From Panopea generosa (lineage: Eukaryota > Mollusca > Bivalvia > Adapedonta > Hiatellidae), in contig CM055895.1 of assembly GCA_029582155.1 (NCBI GenBank), positions 19,269,004-19,333,003 on the forward strand: a stretch of DNA of 64,000 nucleotides, read 5' to 3'. Positions 23,636-34,300 of this stretch are shown piece after piece. The translations under genes were made by a program, and so were the position numbers. The notes beneath the pieces were generated by a model that was not told the origin of the DNA, did no database searches, and was given only the letters and a program-made list of their open reading frames with translations. Positions within the stretch are counted from its first letter, which is position 1, and each line of letters starts with the position of its first letter.

Positions 23636-23677
23636 GTTATGCTCCTGGACCACCACCACCACAGCAGTATGGAGGAG
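23636..23677 (+). CDS. LITAF gene B, proline-rich exon
   Basis: The acceptor is gactacag before 23636; the donor is G|GTAAGA at 23678. Length 42 nt, phase 1 at both ends, encoding GYAPGPPPPQQYGG (the first Gly and last codon are shared with neighbours). Composition matches the N-terminal tails of LITAF proteins. Confidence 0.75.
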
Positions 23678-26600
23678 GTAAGAATAGAGTTTTAAAAACT
23701 ACTGCATTGAAATGTGTAGCATGCTGGTATATTTAGCTGTAGGAACCATATCTTGGTACAATTGATTTAATTAACTGTGACTTGTGATGTTATTTATGTA
23801 TAATAAGAGTTTGATGTAGAAGGTTGTAGACACAAAAACAAAGGGACAAATTTAAACATTTAATTTTATTTACAGTACATGCAGGCTTCTCTTTCAAAAA
23901 CTTAAATATATACTTTAGTACTTATAAACTTAATATAAGAAAAGCAGCCAGATGATCATGATCTTAGACTGGTTCCAGTAAAACTGCATATGGTTTCATT
24001 TATATTGATCATATGATAAATAGATAACCAGACAAAATTGAGTGTGTGTTGGTGAAACAGAAGTCTGTTTATATTGATTTAGAAATGATCTTGTCTAAGA
24101 TGAAGGTTCTGTTTTAAAGAGATTGAAATTCTGCATATGCTTAATTTTCTGTACCACAGTCGTGTTCAAAATTTAAGTTCAATTAATTCAAGGTCACCTT
24201 AACAACTAATTTAATTGCCATTTGAAAATTAGGCGAACTAACAAAGGTCAAAAGTCAAGGTCACACTTTGTTGTTTTTTTTACAACATTTTGTGTCTGTG
24301 AGATTTCATGTCCGGCCTATGGCTTTTTCAGGCATAAATGGATTTTATAAATACTTGCTACAAATGATCAACATAACATGACAGTGTGTCAAATGTAACT
24401 CAAAGACTCCCGCTTTAAAGGTCAATGTCACAATTTAATTTTGACAACACTTTCAGTCTGTTTGAGATTTTGTGATCAGTCCGTAACTTTGTCACCTATA
24501 GATAAGTTTCAAATACACTTGGCTAAATTCGTCGGCATGACATGGCAACATGTCACACTTAAGACCCACACCTGTGCCTCAAAGGCCAAAGTCACATTTG
24601 TTTGACAACACTGAGTATATAGATGGATTTTATAAATACTTGCTACAAATGTCAAGGTCACACTTTCAATTTTTTTGATATTTTGTGTGTGGTCTATAAC
24701 TTTGTCTTTAACTCAACTCAATTGATAAAGCTTACATGCCTATGTGTCGCACGTAAGACCCAGACCTGTACCTTTAAGATCAAGGTCACACTTTGAGTTT
24801 GTTTGACAACACTTTGAGTCTGTTTGTGATTTCAAGCAAAGCTCAAGGTGAGCTATTCTGATCGCCTGTTGTCCGTGTTCTGTCGTCCATCGTCACTTTT
24901 TTGTTTAGGATCTTCACTAAACTTATATGGTAGTTATATAACCATAATATCTCGGACAAGTTCTTGAACTGGCCAAATCAGATTATTAATGTCAGAGTTA
25001 TGGCCATTGAAACATTAAAAAAAATGCACTATTTGACCATGTATACACTGTAGCACCCGCATTTTTCATTTGATCCTCACCAAACTTGCACAGTAGTTAT
25101 ATAACCATAATATCTCAAACATATTTTAAAACTGACTAAATCTGTAAATGTCAAGAGCTATGACCCTTGAATCATAAGGCAGTGCATTATTTGACCTTGT
25201 GTGTGCTCTAGGCCGCCTATTTTTCTATTTAATCTTCACCCACCTTACACAGTATAACCATAATAGCTCCAACAGTAAATACCAGAGTTATGGTTCATGA
25301 TTTGTGAAAAACAATTTAGCTCTAGCAGTTTTGATTGGATCCTCTCCAAACATAAACAGTAGTTATATATAAACCATGATCATGAACTGGCTAAATTGGA
25401 TAATAATAATAAATGTCTGACTTGTGACCTTTGAACCATCAAAAATTGCTCTATTTGAAATGTTCTCTCTGCCATATATATTTTTTATTGCATCTTCACC
25501 ATACTTACATACTTACAATTACCTATATAATACCATAGGATACTTGGTAACATTTTGAAAATGTCAGATATGATAAATGAGTTGTCTCCCTTAAATTACA
25601 GTCAAACCTGTCTTAAGCAGCCAGTCGAGGGAAAGAGCAAAGGTGACCTTTTAAGACAGGTTGTTGCTTAATACAGGTTAATTTACTCTGAAAGCATAGA
25701 AATTGGAAATAGAAAACATGATTGCTTAAGACAGGTGACTGCTTTTAAAAGAGGTGACTGCTTACAAAGGTTTTACTGTATATTGAAAATCACTTTATTA
25801 GTATGGTCTCCTATACCACATGCGAGCGATGTACTGTCACTAGGGCCCTCTTGTAGCCAATCTAATGGGATCTTCTTTCTATCATTAAAAAAACGCGTTA
25901 AATGCATGTTAACAGAAATTGACAGATTAACTAAGGGCAACAAATTTATTAATAAATGGAAGTTACCAGTACATTGTCTGTCCCTGTCATGTATTTGTGT
26001 CAATGTTTGCCATTTTATTGCATGTTATTTAGCTGACTGTATGAATCCTGTGTTTGCATTTTGTTGAATATTTGTAGCGGATTTAACCCAGATTCATCTG
26101 CAGCAGGGACCAGCAGGTATACACACTGTGTGTTGCTTCTGTAGTTGTTGTAGATCACTGATACTATTAACCAAATATTCTTGGGTCGTAATAAATCAGT
26201 TGCTAGATTTACCTCCTATCCCTGTTGTTTTTAAATTACCCACACACATTTTATTGTAAAAATAATATTTTTAAGTTTGTTTTTTTTATTACGGAACTGT
26301 AATTTACCAAAATGGTGCTGAATTTTCAACCTTTCGATCTTTAACCCTTTACTCCATAGATATGCGTTTTCGCGCACCAATCACAGAAGGCCTTTGAAAA
26401 CAGTGCAGGAAGAGTTCAGATTGCTTGTAACAAGCAATCTGAACACTCCCTGCATTGTTTTCCACTCTGTCAGTTAATTTAAACATAATTCACTCAATAA
26501 TTCAAAAGCCTTCTATATTGGAGGTGTTCAAAGGCATCTATATTAGGTGTCCAAAGGCGTCTATATGAAGTAAAGGGTTAAATGATTTCTTTTCATTTCA

Positions 26601-29600
26601 ATATCAAATCTGAAAATTAAAAAAATAAAATTGCTACTTCCTATTTGAAACAAATTTGAATGAAAATGTTTGAATTTAATTATAATTGCCTTATCTGAAA
26701 TGGTTTATTCTATTTATAGTTAGAATCGTCCAACACAAGTAGTTATTGTTTGTATTTCAACCTTGTTCTGATTTTAGTCTGTAAAAAAAACTTGATGCGG
26801 TAGATTCCATTTCGAAATAGGATGCCTTAGTTCCACAATAGCATATTTGATTGATACTAATATTTTGGGCTTTTCCCAGCTATAAGCTATTTTATTACTA
26901 ATGACACAAACTCTGTTTTAAATCTGTTCTTGGAGTCCTTGCAGTTTTCAGAATTTACCTAGATGCTGTTTTTTTGGGGGGTTGGTATAATGTTTTAAAA
27001 CATATATTTTTCGACATATACCTGTAGATCAAAAGCTTTGAATTGTACGCATAACATTTATAGTAATGCTTGACCAAGTTTTACAATTTTTGTATCTGCA
27101 GCCCAAACATGTGTTTTTCCCAATAGAAGGAACACAGGCGATTTTGAGTATTTCATTTTTAGAAAGAAAACTTGTCCGAATTGTCACTTAAAATGATTAT
27201 AAAAGGCACTAGTGGATGCTTAGAACTGCCAGCAGCTCTTGTAATTATTTGACACTGTGTGTGTTGTAATACTATGATCTTAAAGTCTGTCACACACTTC
27301 CACATTAAAACATTGTACTGTATTTGCACAGTCTGTAAGATAAATTATGTCTTTGTGGCCAAGAGGTCTAAAGTGCTGTTGTCTAATGACACTAACCTCT
27401 CGTCTATGACATCATGGGTTCAAACCCAGCTTTCTCTAATGACGCTAACCTCTTGTCTATGACATCATGGGTTCAAACCCAGCTTGGTCCAAAAACTTTA
27501 TGTGAGAAAGTTTGCCAGTAAACCATTTACTCCATAGATACGGGTTGCTGGTAATGAGCAACTGAACACTTCCTGCACTGTTTTCCACTCTGTTAGTTAA
27601 TATAAACATAATTCACCCAATAATTCAAAAGCCTTTTACATTAGAGATGTCCAAAGTTCTTTCTTCTGTGTTCTGTTTCACATCAAAATAACGTATGTTT
27701 TATTATACACTTCTCTGTGGAGAATTTTCGTTTTGTGCACTGTTTGAAAATCACATGTCTGCTCTCTCATCATCTTCAGAAGTACAACAACTACCTAAGA
27801 AACAGTATGGCAACAGTATGGAAGATCACTAAGTCTTACAAATGTTTTTATAATAATTACATGTATTATATATGCATTCTGATGTAATTTCATAAGTACT
27901 TTATTACTACATGTATATAATTATGTTCAATGCATCATTCAATATCATACGGTGACTCTTCATTATGTAATTTGTTTTTAGTTTTCATAAAACTTTTGGT
28001 GTCTATTGCTAGTTTGAAAATATATATAAAATATATTTAGCATAATTGAATGGCATTTGCACATTTTGTCATAGATTTCCATTAATATATGAGGTAGAAT
28101 GACTATAATTATGTGATATAATATAAAAATATTTAAAATATATGAAATACAAATTATATTTTTAGTGTGAAGTGGAATAAATGAAAACTGCAGTACAAAG
28201 ATGCACATTATTTATAACAGAATCAGAAGGTCATAGGGCAAAATTGTTGAAAAATAATTTCCAGGATATAACTAAATTATTGTCTATAACCACCAAAGAT
28301 AAAGTGTAAACATGTACATGATTGTAGTAGTCGCCAGGAACTAATGGTATATGTATTATGACAAAGGTCATAAATCAATTTTATGTGTTTTTAGCTCCGA
28401 CATCTGACCTAAAAGGTTGTGCGTGTTATTTCTGTTCCATGTTTGTAAGGAATGGTCGTTTTCATCGTCTGTTAACATTTTACATTTCAGTCTTCTTCTC
28501 TGAAAACTCTCCGCCAATTTTCAATAATATGTTGGTTTTCTACCAAGTTTCTGTTTTTTGGTTCTATTCTGATATTCAATATGGCTGTAAGTGTGAATAA
28601 AATTTTATGATTGGCTGATTTTAAAAAAAAAAATCAAAACCACAAAACAGAATTTAATTTAAACTTTTCAGGAATGTTTGTTTGATGGTTCTCCACCAAG
28701 TTCAGGTTTTTTGTTCTTGTTCCGATATTCAATATGGGCACCAGTGTGAGTAATATGTTCTAATAGACTGAGTTTATGAAATCTCCAAAACTACGTAACA
28801 GAATTAAAGCAAACTTTTCAGGAATGTTCTTTCGATGGTCTCTACCAAGTTTGTTTTTGGTCTTGTTCAAGTATTCTATAATTTTTTAATAGCCACCCGT
28901 GTGGATGGGTAGATTTTAAAAAAAAAACGTCTTTTCTGAATTAAACCAAAGCTTTCTTGAGTGTTTCTTACATGTAACAGGACTGGTTCTCTATTAAGTT
29001 TGTGATTTTGGTTCTGATCAATGTTGCCACCATGGTGAATTATAATTTCTGATTGGTTGATATTTCGAATACAAAATGTAACTTCTCTGAAAATCAATTG
29101 GTCAAATTTGTCCATAATATGCAGGGATATTATTTAATGCTTCTCTACCAAGTTTGTGTTTTTAGTCCCATTCTGATACATGTATTCAATATGGTCACCA
29201 GAGTGAATAATATATTCTGATCAACCGATTTAAAAAATGAATTGAACCAAATTTTACACAAATGTTACTAAGATGGTTCTCAAGTTCTACTATTTTTTTT
29301 GTTTTTGGTTCTGGTCAGAAATCCAACATGGCTGCCAAGGAGAATTTTAATTTCTTATTGGCCAGATGACATTGGTGGTGTCTGCTACATCATGTACTCA
29401 TTTATTACAGCCCCTGGAGGATATCTCCAATCTCAGCCTGGTTACCCTGATCAGTAGCAGGTAGGCAGGCTAGATGACAGTGGTGGTGTCTGCTACATCA
29501 TGAACTCATTTATTACAGCCCCTGGAGGATATCTCCAACCACAGCCTGGTTACCCTGGTCAGTAGCAGGCAGGCAGGCTAGATGATAGTGGTGGTGTCTG

Positions 29601-31230
29601 CTACATCATGTACTCATTTATTACAGCCCCTGGAGGATATCTCCAACCACAGCCTGGTTATCCTGGTCAGTAGCAGGCAGGCAGGCTAGATGATAGTGGT
29701 GGTGTCTGCTACATCATGTACTCATTTATTACAGCCCCTGGAGGTTACCCCCAGCCACAGCCTGGTTATCCTGGTCAGCAGCAGCAGTCAGGCCAGACAA
29801 CAGTTGTGGTGGCACAGCCGGTAGTTCCTGTGATTCAGTCATTCCGTGAATCTCCTGTTCACACCAGGTGTCCCCACTGTCAGGCGGAGGTCGTGACTGG
29901 TACAGCGTACGAGACAGGAACATTTGCCTGGATAGTCTGCGTAGTACTCTGCGTGTTTGGGTAAGATTTATTGTGACCTTGCATCCAAGGAAGTGATGCC
30001 ACGCCATCACTCGCTTTAAGTTGGTTTAAAGTCCGAAAATGTATTGCACTTCACCACTGTCCAACCATGTATATGACATTGTATGTAATGTTAATGACAA
30101 AAAAATGTTAGTTTTCCCAATGCCAATTGGTGGACATAAGGTTCTGTAAAAACATGTTATGCATTTTTAGGTCACCTGAGACTTTGTCTCAAGGGACCTT
30201 TTGCAATCGCCTTTTGTCCGTCAACGTGCATCATCTGTCATCGTGCGTCGGGAAACAATTGACATTTTTGATTTCTTGAAGACTTCACAAAAAACGTATG
30301 CTCAATCATAATGAAATGTTGTATGCAGCTTTGGTACCTAAGGATGAATAAAAATTGTGAATTGCATGGTCCTCACTCCCCCTGGGGCCTTGGGGGTGGG
30401 TCCAAATTAGTCGATTTGAGGCAAACTTTGAAAATCTTCTCAATATAGGAAGCACTGGGAAACAAATGGTGAGCATGATTATGGATGTTTATGGGTCCTT
30501 TATAAAAAATTGTGAGTTCCATGTCCCTTGGTTTCAAGGTTTGGCTCTTGGGGCGTGGCCTACTTTACTTAATAATATTTAAGAAAAATTGACAAAAAAT
30601 GTTATTTCTTATGGCTGAATAGATTTATGTGAATGTTTTTTGGATAATCAGGTGATCGTTAAGGCCCATGGGCCTTTTATTTTTAAAAGAGAAACCTTGA
30701 GAAATATTAGAGACAAAAGAAATTGCAAAATATTTCCAGTTTTCTTTAAAAAAAATGATACCCATTGATAAAAATAGTGTTACAAAAAAATTAATAGGAC
30801 TGGTTGGCATATTTAATGTAAAAATGGACCTTGGCGAGTATATGTTGATTAGAGTTTTGATGAGTACCCAGGTGTCAGGTTGGGCAATGATTTTAACCGT
30901 AGCCCATGGTGTATAAGTTAGAAAATTCACTGTATTAATTTTTGGTGTTTTTGATTATATCACAATAGCAATAAGTTTGTAATGAGACCATACCAATTTT
31001 TTTTACATTAACCCTTGGATCTCCCTGCTTTCCTGATACAGACAGCAAATCAAAATATTGCCAAAACACTGAAACCGGAATTTCACTTAATTTTAATTTC
31101 ATTTAAAACAAATCATTGTAGGTGTGACCTTGGATGTTGCCTCATCCCCTTCTGTGTTGATGGGTGCAAGGACGTGGTTCACAACTGCCCCAACTGTCGC
31201 CAAGTAATCGCCCGCTGGAATAGGTTTTAA
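23636..31230 (+). CDS. LITAF-domain protein, gene B (start exon not found)
   Basis: Join 23636-23677, (optional 26078-26116), 29735-29960 and 31122-31230. A LITAF/SIMPLE-family protein, expected on the cytosolic face of endosomes and lysosomes. It has a Pro/Gly/Tyr/Gln-rich N-terminal region (YAPGPPPPQQYGG, then APGGYPQPQPGYPGQQQQSG), the FRESP segment shared with gene A, first knuckle CPHC, a hydrophobic stretch around IVCVVLCVFG, then CDLGCCLIPFC and the second knuckle HNCPNC, ending RWNRF. All zinc ligands are present. Every upstream junction is phase 1 and the domain intron is phase 2 at the same Gly codon as in gene A, supporting duplication. The ATG exon was not recognised. Confidence 0.88.
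24836..25590 (+). mobile_element. Dispersed repeat, second locus of the 'ggacaagttcttgaactggc' family
   Basis: It starts caaggtgagctattctgatc and repeats 'gtagttatataaccataata', 'ggacaagttcttgaactggc' and 'gtcagagttatggcc', matching the block at 19683-22035. The preceding 24180-24835 stretch repeats 'ggtcaaggtcacactttg' and appears to be a related diverged repeat. Intronic in gene B. Confidence 0.65.
25599..25778. mobile_element. TA-flanked palindromic MITE, copy 2
   Basis: 180 bp, beginning cagtcaaacctgtcttaagc and ending aaaggttttactg, flanked by TA on both sides. Same family as the element at 5855. Confidence 0.85.
26078..26116 (+). CDS. Candidate cassette exon of LITAF gene B
   Basis: A 39-nt segment with acceptor ttgtag before 26078 and donor G|GTATAC at 26117. 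Phase 1 on both sides, so inclusion or skipping keeps the frame. It would encode DLTQIHLQQGPA plus split codons. The Gln/Pro content fits the neighbouring exons. Support is splice sites and phase only. Confidence 0.4.
26345..26577. mobile_element. 233-bp TTAA-flanked MITE (piggyBac-like ends)
   Basis: TTAA lies at both ends (26341-26344 and 26578-26581), with terminal inverted repeats ccctttactccatagat and its complement tctatatgaagtaaaggg. TTAA targets followed by CCC are typical of piggyBac elements. The centre holds a 15-bp-arm hairpin (gttcagattgcttgt / acaagcaatctgaac). No coding capacity. A partial copy lies at about 27523-27660. Confidence 0.75.
27330..27520 (+). mobile_element. tRNA-like SINE with internally duplicated B-box region
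   Basis: 'gtggccaagaggtctaaagt' resembles an A box of a Leu-type tRNA. It is followed by two tandem copies of 'gacatcatgggttcaaaccc' (B-box-like) about 60 bp apart, then a body 'tgtgagaaagtttgccagta' shared with elements at 50445 and 63225. Confidence 0.6.
27521..27660. mobile_element. Partial copy of the TTAA-type MITE
   Basis: 'tttactccatagata', then 'cctgcactgttttccactct', 'aaacataattcacccaataa' and 'attcaaaagcctttta' match the element at 26345-26577 in order. The right terminal repeat is missing. Confidence 0.65.
27661..28369. other. Unannotated AT-rich intronic stretch
   Basis: Very AT-rich, no exon or repeat family recognised. Confidence 0.5.
28370..29365 (+). mobile_element. Diverged dispersed repeat with ~120-150-bp units
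   Basis: Units repeat 'ttctctaccaagtttgtgtt' / 'ggttctgttccgatattcaa' / 'tatggccaccagtgtgaat' phrases several times. It begins at 'ttttagctccgacatctgac', similar in layout to the other tttagctc-initiated elements. Non-coding. Confidence 0.6.
29366..29698 (+). pseudogene. Three tandem decoy copies of the LITAF gene B exon start
   Basis: A ~111-bp unit covering the end of the intron, the acceptor (ttattacag) and the first ~50 bp of the 29735 exon is present three extra times, with exon-like starts at about 29411, 29522 and 29633. Each copy reads CCCCTGGAGGATATCTCCAA, and where the true exon has CAGCAGCAG each decoy has CAGTAGCAG, an in-frame stop. The first copy also has a donor-like CAG|GTAGGC at 29461. 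They are broken exon duplicates. Confidence 0.85.
29735..29960 (+). CDS. LITAF gene B, exon with first zinc knuckle
   Basis: The acceptor is ttattacag before 29735; the donor is GG|GTAAGA at 29961. Length 226 nt, phase 1 in and phase 2 out. It encodes APGGYPQPQPGYPGQQQQSG, the SFRESP segment, CPHC and the hydrophobic stretch. It is preceded by three decoy copies of its own 5' end. Confidence 0.92.
30165..30680 (+). mobile_element. Dispersed repeat (ttaggtcacctgag ... gggccttttattt)
   Basis: It starts ttaggtcacctgagactttg with 'cgccttttgtccgtcaacg' near the left end and finishes 'ggcccatgggccttttattt'. Its layout resembles the other dispersed elements here. It lies in the intron splitting the LITAF domain of gene B. 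Confidence 0.6.
31122..31230 (+). CDS. LITAF gene B, terminal coding exon
   Basis: The acceptor is aatcattgtag before 31122. It encodes CDLGCCLIPFC, VDGCKDVVHNCPNC and the end RWNRF, with TAA at 31228-31230. 109 nt, the same length and phase as the terminal exon of gene A. Confidence 0.93.
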
Positions 31231-32410
31231 TCTGATGGAGGGTCCAGATTTCTGACCACAAAACATGTGTTGGTTTACAGATCTAACAAGAAGAAAAGGA
31301 TATTGAAGATATTTAAAAAAGCAGAGAAAGAGTTGTTTTGATTAATTTCTTTATAACAAGGATCAATAGAACTTTTTTCAGCATCTTTATATATTTACGT
31401 ATGGTTGTTATATTCAACTTATAAACACATTGTAGTTTATATGAATAATGTAATCTCATTCTATTGTACCTTTAAACTTAATAGAACTTGAATATCCTGT
31501 ACTTGGTATACTTGACGAAGTACAGGGTAAACGTGACGCAGTGCTGGTTAAACTTGATGCCGTACTGGATAAAATTGATGCTGTACTTGGTATACTTGAC
31601 ACAGTACTGGGTATACTTGACGTAGTACTGGGTAAACTTGACGCTAATGCAACTGTTGCATTGATACCTGTTTTATTGTAACTTTGTAAAGTTTTGATTT
31701 TACTTGTAATGAATATTTGGCAATTTAATCTCAATTCTTTCATTTGTGTTGAGTGCATTTTTGTTATAGAGAATGGAATGAATTTATTGAAAGTAAGTTT
31801 GTATTTGAAGGTGTTCATGTAACTGTTGAGTAATAACCAAAATCTGAATTTAATGTAGAGTGAGGTGGAAAGAAAATGTCCAGGGGCTGCAGGCCCATAT
31901 GTGTTTTATTTTGACCTACATGACCAGGCATTGGTAGAGAAATATGAACCTAATGTTAATATTCAATATCTTAAGTGTACCATTTGTTTTATTAATCAGG
32001 TAAAATATATATTCTTAAAAAAATGAATAATGATTAAAAACAATTTTTACAAACACAGTTTTTGACACCAATGTTGCAACTTCAATGTGATTTTAGTACT
32101 TGATTTGTTTATGTTAGCTTTTTATTATATATAGAGCTTGGTAGGATTTTCATGTGGGAAACTTTAACAAAGTTTTTTGTCTGTCCACTGAATGCCTCAC
32201 ATTTGTGGCTTGAGTGGAAATATGTTGCCCCTGAGTTTATACTGCATTGTTGAATATTGTTTTTTTTATTATTTTGTGTTCTTCAAGGAAATATAATATT
32301 GTCATTAAAAATGACAAAGAAGCAAAATGGACAGTTGTTCAGTTTTGCAACAGAAGTATCAGAATGTATGTCATTTCCACAAATAAAAACAGCAAACATC
32401 ATAGGTACAT
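31231..32410 (+). other. Probable 3' UTR of LITAF gene B
   Basis: Non-coding AT-rich sequence. The first AATAAA after the stop is at 32382-32387, giving a 3' UTR of about 1.15 kb, close to gene A. No strong downstream element, so the end is tentative. Confidence 0.35.
31496..31650. repeat. ~29-bp short minisatellite
   Basis: About five diverged units around 'gtactgggtatacttgacg' / 'gtactggataaaattgatg'. The Ser/Thr-rich frame on the - strand is a by-product. Confidence 0.85.
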
Positions 32411-32504
32411 GTTTAAAGTAAAAGTAATTATTTGATGTATATAGTTTTTTATGTTCAATGTAAGAATCATTATTATATACACTTAAAGTGACAAATAATA
32501 TTAA

Positions 32505-33095
32505 TTTGGTCATTTCAAGTCAGTCACATCTTAATAATGTGCATTTCAAGTCAGTAACGTCCTAATAATGTGCATTTCAATTCAAAAACATCCTAATAAT
32601 GTGCATTTCAATTCAAAAACATCCTAATAATGTACATTTCAATTCAGTAACATCCTAATAGTGTACATTTCAAGTCAGTAACATCCTAATAGTGTGCATT
32701 TCAATTAAAAAACATCCTAATAATGTGCATTTCAATTCAAAAACATCCTAATAATGTGCATTTCAAGTCAGTATCATCCTAATAATTTGCATTTCAAGTC
32801 AGTAACGTCCTAATTATGTACATTTTAAGTCAGTTACATCCTAATTATGTGCATTTCAAGTCAGTAACATCCTAATTATGTACATTTCAAGTCAGTAACA
32901 TCCTAATAATGTGCATTTCAAGTCAGTAACATCCTAATAATGTGCATTTCAATTCAGTAACATCCTAATAATGTGCATTTCAAGTCAGTAACACCTTATT
33001 ATGTACATTTCAAGTCAGTAACATCCTAATTATGTACATTATCCTAATTTAGTACATTTGAACTCAATTACATCCTAATTATATACATTTCATTG
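32505..33095. repeat. 31-bp minisatellite
   Basis: About 19 units of 31 bp with the cores tcctaataatgtgcatttca and agtcagtaaca, drifting into ttcaaaaac and ttatgtacattt variants. Non-coding. Confidence 0.95.
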
Positions 33096-34300
33096 AATTT
33101 CTCTTCTATATGTCTGTTTAAAAAATCACCTAATGGTTTGGTTTTGTCTGATTGTCCGTACATCTATAAAGAACGTTGTTTCTTTACTAACTCCTCCCAC
33201 AATCCTTATTTCATTGTAAAGGTTTTATTGACAGTTAACTATTCAAATGTTTCTGCTTAACATAAAACCTTGTTTTATTCTGCTATATGGCTAAAATCAA
33301 ATATAATCGTTATCTAATTGAAATGGAACTTAATAGAATACTAGAAGAAATATATGTAAGGCTAAACTTTAATATTTTTGTAGGGTAACTGTAGTATTGA
33401 AGTAATCACCAGATAGTTTTTGCAGTTTGAACTAGAAATTTTGAAAAATATACATGTATAAATATTTAGAAATAGGTAAATGTGATGGGAGGAGTTATTC
33501 CTATTTTTGTGTAGGTTTTTCGTGTCGTAGACAATTGCTCCTGCACTAAGACTTGTTTGTAATTGGACATTTAATATTGCTGTATCAGGTGCTGGTATTG
33601 TTTTATGAATACTGTTTTTTTCACAGCCTTAAGTGCCCTTGTAACAGTTGACTTGTGAATATTTTAATTGATTTTTAATAGAAAATTGTTTTTAAAAAAA
33701 AATTATACAGTTATGTTCGTTGTTTTTAATTGTATTCATTCTATTACACACCACCTTTGGTGTGATACAACATGGCATTTAATTTCAATAATATTTTGCG
33801 AGCAGTGTTATTATAAAATGGATTGTTGGACTTTTTATGGCAGGTTGATGTATGGGAAAACACCAAGCATCTTCACTTATTATCATTAAACTTCCTGCAC
33901 CATTTACACTGAACTTCCTGTACCATTAACACTGAACTTCCTGTACTGTTAATACTTCTCAAATTTCTACATAGTTATGGGTTAGGTTGATTGTAAACAT
34001 ATTTTTAAAGAGAAGTTGGTCAAGTTAACTCTACCCAAACTTTCTAAACGTTATTATGCTTATGTACATGTACTATATATAGAATCTTTAGTTCTTGTTA
34101 TTGGGAGTGGTGTTGGTGGCCAAACAATGAAGACAAAATACTCGCAAGCTGATCGGAGTGTTCTTTTATTTGAAACACATGAAGTAAATTGCTGGGGATA
34201 AAAGGTTACATTCCATTGCGTTTTTACATATTAATACTTAATGAAATGTAAAAAATGAATAACAACTTAAAGAAAATTAGGTGTCGAAAGTAATTATGTT
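33096..34300. other. Unannotated AT-rich stretch
   Basis: No gene seen. A three-copy ~25-bp repeat (aacttcctgtaccattaacactg) occupies about 33888-33957. Confidence 0.55.
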
